61,584 nucleotides of DNA from an uncultured Collinsella sp. (GTDB taxonomy: Bacteria; Actinomycetota; Coriobacteriia; Coriobacteriales; Coriobacteriaceae). The stretch lies in NCBI GenBank assembly GCA_900550195.1, contig URRB01000015.1:1-61584 (forward strand), given 5' to 3'. The position numbers and the translations under genes were made by a program. Every line of letters starts with the position of its first letter. The stretch's first letter is position 1. Below, one piece after another: positions 52,659-60,873 of this stretch. Below the pieces are notes generated by a model. That model was not told the DNA's origin and made no database searches. It worked only from the letters and a program-made list of their open reading frames with translations.

Positions 52659-53107
52659 TTGAACATCGCGGCCAGGCGGGGCGGTAGCACGGATCCGTCT
52701 CGCCCGGCTGTGTCCCGTCGGGTGTCAACCGGTGCGGGGCCTGCAAGCGCAGCAGGTCCCGCCCTTTTTGTTTTGCTCCGGTGGATGGCAATGCGCGGTA
52801 ATCATGAGGAGTGAGGACGTCTACTGCCTTGCAGATCACTCAAAAATATTGGGGGAGGGGTTAATAACCATATCCTCTATACCAAAAGACATAAAGAGAT
52901 GCCAATTTTGTTGACAAGCGAATGACGATTGGCTGCGAGTCAGCTACCAGCGTAAATAATCGATAAAGAAATGTCGTAATTTGGTGCCAAATGCCCAGAT
53001 AACGCCGCGTCTATTTTAATTAACTGCTTTGAGCAAACAGTAAAATGCTACTATCTAACTTGCACGTAAGAAAGCAGATTAACGGCTAAGGCTAAGAAGT
53101 GGCAGGT
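52659..53107. other. Gene-free region between the flavoenzyme and HTH gene
   Basis: It starts with a terminator (52733-52774: GCGGGGCCTGC and GCAGGTCCCGC, then a T run). From ~52840 to 53090 the sequence is clearly AT-richer than the rest of the window and has no credible gene. TTGAGC (53029-53034), 17 nt, TATCTA (53052-53057) is a possible promoter for the HTH gene. Confidence 0.6.
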
Positions 53108-53503
53108 ATGTCGGAAGCAACTAGGACTCGCACGCATGCGCCCGAGGTTAGGCAGCGCGCCGTCGAGATCCTCCAAGAGGGGGTCGGTCATCGCGCTCTC
53201 GCCGCGGAGCTTGGCATTCCCCAGGCCACGGCTCGTCAGTGGGCCCGCGCGTATGCTGTGGGCGGTGCCGACGCCGTTCTCAACGCCGGTTCGCATCATC
53301 ACACCTATTCGTACGACGTAAAGCTCGCTGTGGTTAAGGACCGTCTGGAAAACGGCTTGACGGTTCGCGAGGCCATGATCAAGCACAAGATTCCCAGCGA
53401 GTCTTCGGTCAAGGCTTGGTGCCGCCAGTACCGCGAGAGCGGTGAGTCCGCACTGGTCGATAAGCCGCGCGGTCGCAAGCCGCGCGTTAAAAAGGCGGAA
53501 TAG
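53108..53503 (+). CDS. Orphan transposase-type HTH protein
   Basis: This 131-aa protein has two helix-turn-helix units: RALAAELGIPQATARQW (~32-48) and AMIKHKIPSESSVKAW (~88-104), followed by the DKPRGRKPR tail common in OrfA proteins of IS3-type elements. No OrfB or inverted repeats flank it, so it is either an IS remnant or a domesticated DNA-binding regulator. ATG 53108 is used; GTG 53099 is possible. It is read toward the hydrogenase operon 284 nt downstream, with a terminator between. Confidence 0.7.
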   Translation: MSEATRTRTHAPEVRQRAVEILQEGVGHRALAAELGIPQATARQWARAYAVGGADAVLNAGSHHHTYSYDVKLAVVKDRLENGLTVREAMIKHKIPSESSVKAWCRQYRESGESALVDKPRGRKPRVKKAE

Positions 53504-53515
53504 CGAACGGGATGG

Positions 53516-53538
53516 TGCGCCCACAGGGGCGCATTTTT
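53516..53538 (+). terminator. Terminator after the HTH gene
   Basis: TGCGCCC and GGGGCGCA pair around a 3-nt loop and are followed by five T. Confidence 0.85.
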
Positions 53539-53787
53539 CTTGCCGCGCCAACTTTTTGGACCAGCGCGAGCCTATCGGGAGATCCTCCAAAGTGGCCAAT
53601 AAACCGCGCGCAGTGGCCCGCGCGCCTGTCGCTGCGATAGGCGGCGTCGCCTCTCTGCTCCAAAGCGGACGTGCCCTTGCCCCGTACGCCTAAAACTCCC
53701 CAGTTGACCGAAAACCTGCCGCCGCTACTCCTCAATTGAGCTATAACGTTAAACAATTGCAGCGTTTTTGCACGGGGGAGTGATGGT

Positions 53788-56670
53788 ATGACGCTACTGT
53801 ATTTCCTTACCCTGTTTCCGCTGGTACCGGCGCTGGGCATGCTGCTCGCGCGCGGCGACCGCGCCCGCGATGCGGTGGGGCTCATAGGTTCCGGCATTAT
53901 TATGGCGGTGACAGTTGTAGTCGCCGTCATGTTTTTTGGCACGGGTCCGCAGAGCTTTGAGGTTGCCCCCGACACCTCGCATGTGCTCTCGATCATCAGC
54001 TCCGTCATCGACGTCATCCTGTGCGCCGTAATCCTGTACAACGCGTACAAATATAGGAACGCGCTCACCACGGTGCTCGGCATAGTCCAGCTGGTGGGCT
54101 CGCTCGCCTTTGCAGCCATGACGTTGCCCGCGGCCGAAGCCGTCACGGCAACGCCGCTCTACCTGGACTACATGAGCGTGATCATGGTGCTCGCCGTCGG
54201 CATCGTCGGCAGCCTAATCTGCGTGTATGCCTTGGGTTATATGAAGGACTTCCAAGCGCACGATGAGCACGAGGCCGCGCTGCGCGGGCAGACCGCGCCC
54301 GACCGTCGCCCGCAGTTCCTGGCGCTTATGTTCCTGTTCCTCTCGGCCATGTTCGTCATCGTGACGAGCGACAACCTTGAGTGGCTGTTCTGCGGCTGGG
54401 AAATCACCACCGTGTGCTCGTTCCTCATGATTGGCTACACGCGCACGCCCGAGGCCATTAAGAACGCCTTTACCCAGATCATCCTCAACATGCTGGGCGG
54501 TATCGCGTTTTTGGCCGGACTCATGTACCTGCACGTTAACGGCATGCCGCTGACCGTCTCGGGCATGATCGAGCTTGCCGGCGCCGGTACCGCGCAGTCC
54601 GCACTGCTGGTGATGCCGGTCGTTCTGCTGTCGCTCGCCGCGCTCACCAAGGCCGCACAGATGCCGTTCCACACTTGGCTACTCGGTGCTATGGTTGCCC
54701 CCACGCCCACGAGCGCCCTGCTGCACTCGTCAACCATGGTCAAAGCCGGCGTGTTCCTGATGGTCAAGCTGAGCCCGCTCTATGCTATCTATCCTGTGAC
54801 CGGTTTTATGGTCACGAGTGTGGGTGCCATCACGTTTTTGCTCGCTGCCCTCATGGCCATCTCGCAGAGCAACGCCAAACGCGTGCTCGCGTACTCCACC
54901 ATTTCCAACCTGGGCCTCATCAGTGCCTGCTTGGGTGTCGGCGCGCCCGAGGCCGTATGGGCGGCCATCTTCCTGATCCTGTTCCACACGGTGGCTAAGT
55001 CGCTGCTGTTCCTGTGCGTAGGCACCGCCGAGCATCATATCGGCAGTCGCGATATCGAGGACATGGATGGTATGTTCAGCCGCATGCCGCACCTGACGCG
55101 TCTGATGATGCTGGGCATCATGGGCATGTTTGTGGCGCCGTTTGGCATGCTCGTGTCCAAGTGGGGTGCCCTGGTGGCGTTTGCCCAGACCGGCAACGTG
55201 CTCATGATCATGGTGCTGGCCTTTGGCTCGGCCGCGACGTTCTTCTTCTGGGGCAAGTGGCTTGCCAAGCTTTCGGGCGTCGACCCCACAGCTCAAAACG
55301 TGGAGGTCAATGTCCACAAGACCGAATGGATGGCGCTCAACACCATCGCCGCGCTACTGATTCTGTGCTGCGTGACGTTTCCGGTTATCTCGAGCGGTCT
55401 GGTGTCGCCTTACCTCGCCATGGTGTTTGGCCGCGTGCCGTACGTTATTGGCAAGGACGCCATGTATCTGATGGTGGTTATCGTGGCTTTTATCGCCGTG
55501 GTGCTGCTGACGTCGTTCCGCGTGAGCAACAAGCCGCACGTCAACGTGTACCTTTCGGGCGTGGGAACCGACAAATATCGCCATTTCCGCGGCTCGATGG
55601 GACACGAGGTGAAGGCCGAAAAGCGCAATTGGTACTCGGAGGACGCCCTCGGCGAGAAGCGTATTGGCCCCGCGGGTAGCGTCGTGTGCTGCAGCATTAT
55701 CTTGTTTGCGCTGCTGTGTTGCGCGTGGATTGGGCCCGAGCGGCTTGCCATGAGTGCGCCCTCGGTGCTGCGCGGCAAGTATTTTGAAGGCTCGGGCGTC
55801 GTGGGCATCTTTATGGGCACCGTGGCGTTTGCCTTGATTGCGCCGCTTGTGGGCGGTTTGATTGACGGCCTTGACCGTAAGCTTTCGGCCCGCATGCAGG
55901 GCCGTGTGGGTCCGCGTCTGCTGCAGCCCTTCTACGACGTTGCCAAGCTGCTGCGCAAGGCCCCCGCCAGCGTAAACACCATGGACGACACCTATATGGC
56001 GTGCGCGCTCATCTTTACCGTCGTGGGCGGCGGCATCTTTGTGTCGGGCTCCAACACGCTGCTGTGCGCTTTTATGGTGACGCTCGCCGCGATCTTTGTG
56101 GTGTTGGCGTCCGCCTCGACGCAAAGCCCGTTTGCCCAGGTTGGCGCCGATCGCGAGCTGCTGCAGGTCATGAGTTACGAGCCCGCCGTTCTGCTGATGA
56201 GTGTGGGCCTGTACCTTGCCACCGATAGCTTCGATTCCATCGCCGTGACGGGGCAGTCGGCCCCCATCATCGTGTACAGCGCGCCCATTTTCCTCGCGCT
56301 GCTCGCGGTGCTCACCATCAAGCTGCGCAAGTCGCCGTTCGATCTTTCGTACTCGCATCACGCGCATCAGGAGATCGTCCAGGGCGTCGCCACCGAGATG
56401 AGCGGCGGCACGCTGGCCAAGATGACCCTTATGCACTGGTGCGAGACCGTGCTGTTTTTGATGTGGGTGGGCATGTTCTTTGTTTGGGACAACCCGGTGA
56501 GCTGGCTGGTCGCCCTGGTCGTGATGGCTGCGACGTATTTTGTCGAGGTGCTGATCGACAACACCTTCGCACGCAGCACCTGGCGCAGCTGCTTTAAGCT
56601 CGGCTGGGGCGTGGCGCTGGTGTTTGGCCTGCTCAACCTTATGCCCATCCTCGTCGACGTGTTTATTTAG
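53788..56670 (+). CDS. echAB: Ech-type hydrogenase membrane subunits EchA-EchB fused
   Basis: This 960-aa membrane protein joins two subunits normally encoded separately. Residues ~1-600 are a NuoL/M/N-type antiporter-like subunit (EchA/HyfB), with LFCGWEITTVCSFLMIGYTR and the long Lys/His helices (KAAQMPFHTWLLGAM). Residues ~650-960 are a NuoH/HycD-type subunit (EchB), with RMQGRVGPRLLQPFYD and a GADRELLQVMSYEP stretch. A ~50-residue cytosolic link with a membrane helix joins them. It would form the ion-pumping arm of the complex. The start follows GGGGGAG. It opens a five-gene operon. Confidence 0.92.
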   Translation: MTLLYFLTLFPLVPALGMLLARGDRARDAVGLIGSGIIMAVTVVVAVMFFGTGPQSFEVAPDTSHVLSIISSVIDVILCAVILYNAYKYRNALTTVLGIVQLVGSLAFAAMTLPAAEAVTATPLYLDYMSVIMVLAVGIVGSLICVYALGYMKDFQAHDEHEAALRGQTAPDRRPQFLALMFLFLSAMFVIVTSDNLEWLFCGWEITTVCSFLMIGYTRTPEAIKNAFTQIILNMLGGIAFLAGLMYLHVNGMPLTVSGMIELAGAGTAQSALLVMPVVLLSLAALTKAAQMPFHTWLLGAMVAPTPTSALLHSSTMVKAGVFLMVKLSPLYAIYPVTGFMVTSVGAITFLLAALMAISQSNAKRVLAYSTISNLGLISACLGVGAPEAVWAAIFLILFHTVAKSLLFLCVGTAEHHIGSRDIEDMDGMFSRMPHLTRLMMLGIMGMFVAPFGMLVSKWGALVAFAQTGNVLMIMVLAFGSAATFFFWGKWLAKLSGVDPTAQNVEVNVHKTEWMALNTIAALLILCCVTFPVISSGLVSPYLAMVFGRVPYVIGKDAMYLMVVIVAFIAVVLLTSFRVSNKPHVNVYLSGVGTDKYRHFRGSMGHEVKAEKRNWYSEDALGEKRIGPAGSVVCCSIILFALLCCAWIGPERLAMSAPSVLRGKYFEGSGVVGIFMGTVAFALIAPLVGGLIDGLDRKLSARMQGRVGPRLLQPFYDVAKLLRKAPASVNTMDDTYMACALIFTVVGGGIFVSGSNTLLCAFMVTLAAIFVVLASASTQSPFAQVGADRELLQVMSYEPAVLLMSVGLYLATDSFDSIAVTGQSAPIIVYSAPIFLALLAVLTIKLRKSPFDLSYSHHAHQEIVQGVATEMSGGTLAKMTLMHWCETVLFLMWVGMFFVWDNPVSWLVALVVMAATYFVEVLIDNTFARSTWRSCFKLGWGVALVFGLLNLMPILVDVFI

Positions 56671-56682
56671 GAGGCGGCATCC

Positions 56683-57282
56683 ATGGATCATAAAATGTCG
56701 CGCTCGCCGTGGGTTATTCATTACGACGGCTCGAGCTGCAACGGATGCGATATCGAGGTGCTGGCCTCGCTCACGCCACTGTTCGATGCGGAGCGCTTTG
56801 GCGTGGTCAACACCGGCAACCCTAAGCATGCGGATATCTTTTTGGTGACGGGGTCGGTCAATGCCCAGAACCTGCCCGTCGTGCGCCAGATCTACAACCA
56901 GATGCTCGAGCCCAAGTGCGTGGTGGCCTGCGGCATCTGCGCGTGTTCGGGCGGCGTGTTCCGCGATGCCTACAACGTGATCGGCGGCGTGGACCGCGCG
57001 ATTCCCGTGGATGTGTACGCGCCCGGGTGCGCCATTCGCCCCGAGACCGTGATCGATGCCATCGTGGAGGCGTGCGGCATCCTGGACCAGAAAGAGGCCG
57101 TGATGCGCGCCGGTGGCGATCCGCTCACCGTGGGCGGTGCCGCAACCTGGGACGGTGGCGTTGAGCTGGGCGAGGACGGGTTTGTGGCTGCGGGGGCCGG
57201 GGCTGATGGTGCCGGTGACGGTGTCGAGGCCAACGTGTCCACCAGGTCCGCCGCGCCCGCCGCTGCAAAGGAGGCCGAGTAA
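56683..57282 (+). CDS. echC: Ech hydrogenase small subunit EchC (NuoB-like)
   Basis: This 199-aa subunit binds the cluster next to the [NiFe] site. Cysteines are in SSCNGCDIEV (19, 22), CGICACSGG (83, 86, 88) and APGCAIRPE (116). The C-terminal ~50 residues form an Ala/Gly-rich tail beyond the family core. It starts 12 nt after echAB and its stop overlaps the next start (TAATG). Confidence 0.93.
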   Translation: MDHKMSRSPWVIHYDGSSCNGCDIEVLASLTPLFDAERFGVVNTGNPKHADIFLVTGSVNAQNLPVVRQIYNQMLEPKCVVACGICACSGGVFRDAYNVIGGVDRAIPVDVYAPGCAIRPETVIDAIVEACGILDQKEAVMRAGGDPLTVGGAATWDGGVELGEDGFVAAGAGADGAGDGVEANVSTRSAAPAAAKEAE

Positions 57283-58001
57283 TGCAAAAGGCTATCTATA
57301 CCACCGTCGGGATCGACGAGCTCCTGTCGCATGTCCAGGCGCTCAAGGGCGTCGGCGCGCGCTTTGTGCAAATGCACGCCGAGCGCAACGTCGACGACGG
57401 CACGTATCGCCTGGTCTATACGTTTATCAACGTTCGTGTTGCTCAGGAGCAGATTGCGCAGGACGGCAGCTATGCGATCGAGAACCTGGTGGTTGAGGGA
57501 ATTAATCAGTACCAGGAGATTCCGTCCATCAGCTCGTACTATCCGGCAGTATTCCCGTTTGAAAACGAAGCGCACGACCTGTTTGGTCTTGCCATCACCG
57601 ATATGCAGATTGACTTTAAGGGCTTTTTCTACCAGGTCTCGACTGCCGAGCCCATGAGCGTTATCACGCCCGAGGTGAAGGCCGCGCGCGAGAAAGCCAT
57701 GAAGGTCCGTGCCGCTGCCGAGGCCAAGGCGCGCAAGGCCGCGGCCGAGAAGGCTGCTACTGCCACGGCCGCTGCGGGGGAGGGCACTGCGGGCGCTGGC
57801 GATGCTGCGGGCGCTGCCGTCGCTCAGCCCGCTGCGGCTGCCGGCTCCGATGCTCAGCACGATGAAACTGCTGCGAAGGCCGCGCTCAAGGCTGCCGAGA
57901 TGGAGGCAAAGCTCGCCGCCATGGATCCCGAGAAAGCGGCCAAGGTCCGCGCGGCGCTTGCCGCCAAGGCCGCCCGCGACAAGCAGAAAAAGGAGGCGTA
58001 A
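57282..58001 (+). CDS. echD: Ech hydrogenase subunit EchD (NuoC-like)
   Basis: Residues 1-~125 are the 30-kDa NuoC-type fold, ending with SSYYPAVFPFENEAHDLFG. Residues ~130-239 form an Ala/Lys/Glu-rich extension, probably helical or coiled, with no counterpart in short EchD proteins. It starts inside the echC stop (TAATG) and ends 5 nt before echE. Confidence 0.88.
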   Translation: MQKAIYTTVGIDELLSHVQALKGVGARFVQMHAERNVDDGTYRLVYTFINVRVAQEQIAQDGSYAIENLVVEGINQYQEIPSISSYYPAVFPFENEAHDLFGLAITDMQIDFKGFFYQVSTAEPMSVITPEVKAAREKAMKVRAAAEAKARKAAAEKAATATAAAGEGTAGAGDAAGAAVAQPAAAAGSDAQHDETAAKAALKAAEMEAKLAAMDPEKAAKVRAALAAKAARDKQKKEA

Positions 58002-58006
58002 GGCCC

Positions 58007-59095
58007 ATGGCACATCGCTCCGTTATTCCGTTTGGCCCGCAGCACCCGGTGCTGCCCGAGCCGCTTCATCTGGACCTGGTGATCGAGGACGACCGCGTCA
58101 TCGAGGCAATTCCGCAGATCGGCTTTGTGCACCGCGGACTCGAGAAGCTCACCGAAAAGCGTGATATGCACCAGTTTGGCTACATCGCCGAGCGCATCTG
58201 CGGCATCTGCGCCGTGGGCCACAGCTGCGGCTATGCCAGCGCCTGCGAGCGCATGCTCGACATCGAGGTGCCCGGCCGCGTGCAGTATATCCGCACCATT
58301 CTGCACGAGCTTTCGCGCATTCACTCGCATCTGCTGTGGCTGGGCCTGCTCGCCGATGCCTTTGGTTTCGAGGCACTGTTCTATCGTTCGTGGACCCTAC
58401 GCGAGCAGATTCTTAAGATCTTTGAGAGCACCTGCGGCGGCCGCGTGATCCTTTCGATTAACGAGATCGGCGGCCTTAAACACGACATTGAGGACTCCGA
58501 ACTGGCGGGCATTGTCCAGACGCTCGATGCCATGCGTCCTGACTACGAGGCCTTGGTGCATACGTTTTTGGACGACAATAGCTGCGGCGAGCGCCTGCAC
58601 GGCGTGGGCGTGATCAGCAAGAAGGACGCGCTGGATCTGTCGATGGTCGGCCCGTTCGGTCGCGCCTCGGGCGTGGGTTACGACGTGCGCATGTTTGGCG
58701 ACGGCGCCTATGCTGATCTGGCCGCGTTTGAGCCTATCGTTGCTAGCGATGGCGACTGCTATGCCCGCTGCCAGGTGCGTTGTGCCGAGGTCACGCAGGC
58801 CATGGATATTATCAAGGAGCTTGTGGGCAAGATTCCGCACGACGGTATCGGCGGGCGCACCAAGCTCACGCCGGCCGACGGTGCGCGCGGCGAGGTTGTG
58901 ATTGAGCAGCCGCGCGGCGAGGCGTATTACTATGTGCGCGGCAGCGGCACCAAGAACCTGGACCGTTTTCGCGTGCGAACGCCGACGTCGCAAAACCTGG
59001 CGGGTCTGACGCATGCGCTGCAGGGCGTGCTCCTTGCCAACGTGCCCATGATTATCCTGACCATCGACCCCTGCATTAGCTGCACGGAAAGGTAG
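58007..59095 (+). CDS. echE: Ech hydrogenase large subunit EchE, [NiFe] site
   Basis: This 362-aa catalytic subunit keeps both nickel-binding pairs: Cys65/Cys68 (RICGICAVGHS) and Cys356/Cys359 (DPCISCTER). That separates it from complex I NuoD, which lacks them. The protein ends three residues after the last Cys, so there is no C-terminal extension for a maturation protease to remove. It catalyses H2 formation or oxidation at the membrane. Confidence 0.95.
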   Translation: MAHRSVIPFGPQHPVLPEPLHLDLVIEDDRVIEAIPQIGFVHRGLEKLTEKRDMHQFGYIAERICGICAVGHSCGYASACERMLDIEVPGRVQYIRTILHELSRIHSHLLWLGLLADAFGFEALFYRSWTLREQILKIFESTCGGRVILSINEIGGLKHDIEDSELAGIVQTLDAMRPDYEALVHTFLDDNSCGERLHGVGVISKKDALDLSMVGPFGRASGVGYDVRMFGDGAYADLAAFEPIVASDGDCYARCQVRCAEVTQAMDIIKELVGKIPHDGIGGRTKLTPADGARGEVVIEQPRGEAYYYVRGSGTKNLDRFRVRTPTSQNLAGLTHALQGVLLANVPMIILTIDPCISCTER

Positions 59096-59102
59096 GCGCG
59101 GC

Positions 59103-59444
59103 ATGAGTTTACTGACATTTGCCAAGACGGCCTTGGGTTCTATGGTCAAGCAGCCGGTAACGGTGTGCTATCCGCAGGAGAAGCTCGCGGTACCCGAGCG
59201 CTTGCGCGGACATATCGTTAACGACATGGACGTGTGCATTTGCTGCGGCATGTGCGCGCGTCGCTGCCCGGCGGGCGCGCTCGCGGTCGATCGCAAGGGT
59301 GGAACGTGGTCGATCGACCCGTATGCCTGCGTGGTGTGCGGTGAGTGCATCGAAAGCTGTCCTAAACACTGCCTGAGCATGGACACCGCCCGCACCCCAG
59401 TCGCAGCGGACAAGACTCCCACAGTAGAAACCAAGCCGGAGTAA
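59103..59444 (+). CDS. echF: Ech hydrogenase ferredoxin subunit EchF (NuoI-like)
   Basis: This 113-aa protein has two [4Fe-4S] motifs: Cys45/48/51/55 and Cys76/79/82/86. It would pass electrons from soluble ferredoxin to EchC. It is the last gene of the operon, 7 nt after echE. No hydrogenase maturation (hyp) genes are in the window. Confidence 0.93.
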   Translation: MSLLTFAKTALGSMVKQPVTVCYPQEKLAVPERLRGHIVNDMDVCICCGMCARRCPAGALAVDRKGGTWSIDPYACVVCGECIESCPKHCLSMDTARTPVAADKTPTVETKPE

Positions 59445-59465
59445 CGCTGGGATAGAACTGGAATA

Positions 59466-59499
59466 GGGGCCGGTGGGGCAATTTTGCCCCACCGGCCCC
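59466..59499. terminator. Strong stem-loop after echF
   Basis: GGGGCCGGTGGGGCA and TGCCCCACCGGCCCC pair perfectly. No T tract follows, so termination is likely but not certain. Confidence 0.65.
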
Positions 59500-59530
59500 G
59501 CGCTTAAACGCGCGGTTGTGCCGTCGCGAA

Positions 59531-60183
59531 CAAAACTATGCCGGATTACTACGATAAATCGCCCACCTCCAACCACACCGCATTTGGCAAAATCAAAACC
59601 GCAGGTAGACGGCTTGTAGTTTTGCGAAATAATCACGCGTGGTCGGGAATCTCGTTTTTATCGTAGTAAACCGGCATAGTTTTGAAATGACACCATATTC
59701 GTAACATCACTTGATCTCCCGTGGACAGAGGGAAACGGATCATTTTGGCCTCGCGAGGACATCCGTGTGGCCCGTTCGCCATGAAATGGGCCTATCTACT
59801 ACGTTTGGGCGGTGGCCCTCAACCACGGCAAAAAATGCAAAAAGAAAACCGCAGGTAGAACGCCTGCGGTTTTCTGGAAAACGGGGGTATGGTCAAGGGT
59901 ATCGAGTCAAACGTAGTAGATGGGCAGGTTTCGTGGCGAGCGGTTCCGGGTGATTCCTTGGGGACGGAGGAAAACGGATCATTTTGGTCCCGCGAGGCTT
60001 GCGGAGGCGCTCGTGCAGAGCCGCTCGGACAAAACTATGCCGGTTTACGGGGCTAAGTCACGCGCTCCCAACCATGCCGATATCCGTGAAAATAAAACCG
60101 CAGGTAGACGGGCCGTCATTTTACGGAAAACGCGGGTATGGATGGGGGCCCTGAGCTTAGCCCCGTAAACCGGCATAGTTTTG
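59531..60183. repeat. Array of three ~155-bp hairpin elements (A, B, C)
   Basis: A 59531-59684, B 59777-59938, C 60030-60183. Inverted ends: A 28 bp (one mismatch), B 31 bp (five mismatches), C 28 bp (perfect). A and C start with CAAAACTATGCCGG. Each has an inner stem and a central AAAACCGCAGGTAGA (GTAG at 59605, 59855, 60104). Between them lie two copies of a 38-39-nt direct repeat (59721-59758, 59959-59997) with AAACGGATCATTTTGG. The pattern is hairpin-repeat-hairpin-repeat-hairpin with a ~250-bp period. No real gene lies in 59445-60243. Confidence 0.92.
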
Positions 60184-60243
60184 AAATGGCATTAAATCGA
60201 TAACAGCTATTTTGCTCTGTCGGAGCGGTTGGCCGTTGGGTAA

Positions 60244-60873
60244 TTACCCTCGCAGGTAGGCGATGGCGATCTGCGTGCGGTTGCGTAGGCCCATTTTGGC
60301 AAGGATCGAGCTGATGTGGTTGCGTACGGTGCCTTCGCCCATATAGGCGGTGGCGGCAATCTCCTTGTTATCGAGGCCGCGGGCGATGAGCTCGGCGACT
60401 TCGAACTCGCGGTCGGTCAGACCGGCAAAGGCGGCGGGCCGGCGGGTCGCGCCGGCCTCGACGTCCGCCCCATCAAAGTTGATATCTTCGATCGCCTTGC
60501 CCTCGAGTACGCGCTTACCGTCCATAACCTGTGCCAACGCCGGTGGAATGGCGGCGACATCAGTCTTGATCAGGTAGCCGCGGGCGCCCAGCTTGAGCGC
60601 CGACACAATGTACTCGTCATCCGAGAATGTTGTCAGAAATACCACGCGTGCCGCAGGATCGCGCTCAAGGATCTCGCGTGCCGCCGAAAGTCCGTCGCGC
60701 CCCGGCATCTGGATGTCGAGCAGCGCGATATCGGGTGCGTACTCGGCGTAGAGCGCCACCGCATCGTTGCCGTTGGCACCGGTGCCCACCACTTCGATCT
60801 GCGGCTGGGCGCCCAGGATAATCTTGAGCGAATCGACCACCAAGCGGTCGTCGTCGACAACTATGAGCCTCAT
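60244..60873 (-). CDS. NarL/LuxR-family response regulator
   Basis: This 209-aa protein has a receiver domain with DDD (7-9), phospho-acceptor Asp53 (LLDIQMPG), Thr in FLTTFS and Lys in YLIKTD. A C-terminal LuxR-type HTH (~145-205: LTDREFEVAELIARG, GTVRNHISSIL) binds DNA. Its start overlaps the kinase stop by four nt, so the two form a two-component system. Target genes are not identifiable here. Confidence 0.95.
   Translation of the reverse strand: MRLIVVDDDRLVVDSLKIILGAQPQIEVVGTGANGNDAVALYAEYAPDIALLDIQMPGRDGLSAAREILERDPAARVVFLTTFSDDEYIVSALKLGARGYLIKTDVAAIPPALAQVMDGKRVLEGKAIEDINFDGADVEAGATRRPAAFAGLTDREFEVAELIARGLDNKEIAATAYMGEGTVRNHISSILAKMGLRNRTQIAIAYLRG

Noticed and set aside
52732..52914. 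A 60-codon frame in the AT-rich gap
   Set aside because: It starts inside a terminator stem, lacks a ribosome-binding site and has no recognisable features.
53788..59444. Respiratory complex I
   Set aside because: EchE keeps both nickel-binding Cys pairs, which NuoD lacks, and there are no nuoE/F/G genes.
59711..60168. Two overlapping ~80-codon frames after the ech operon
   Set aside because: They run through the inverted-repeat elements B and C and the direct repeats, which fully explain the open frames.
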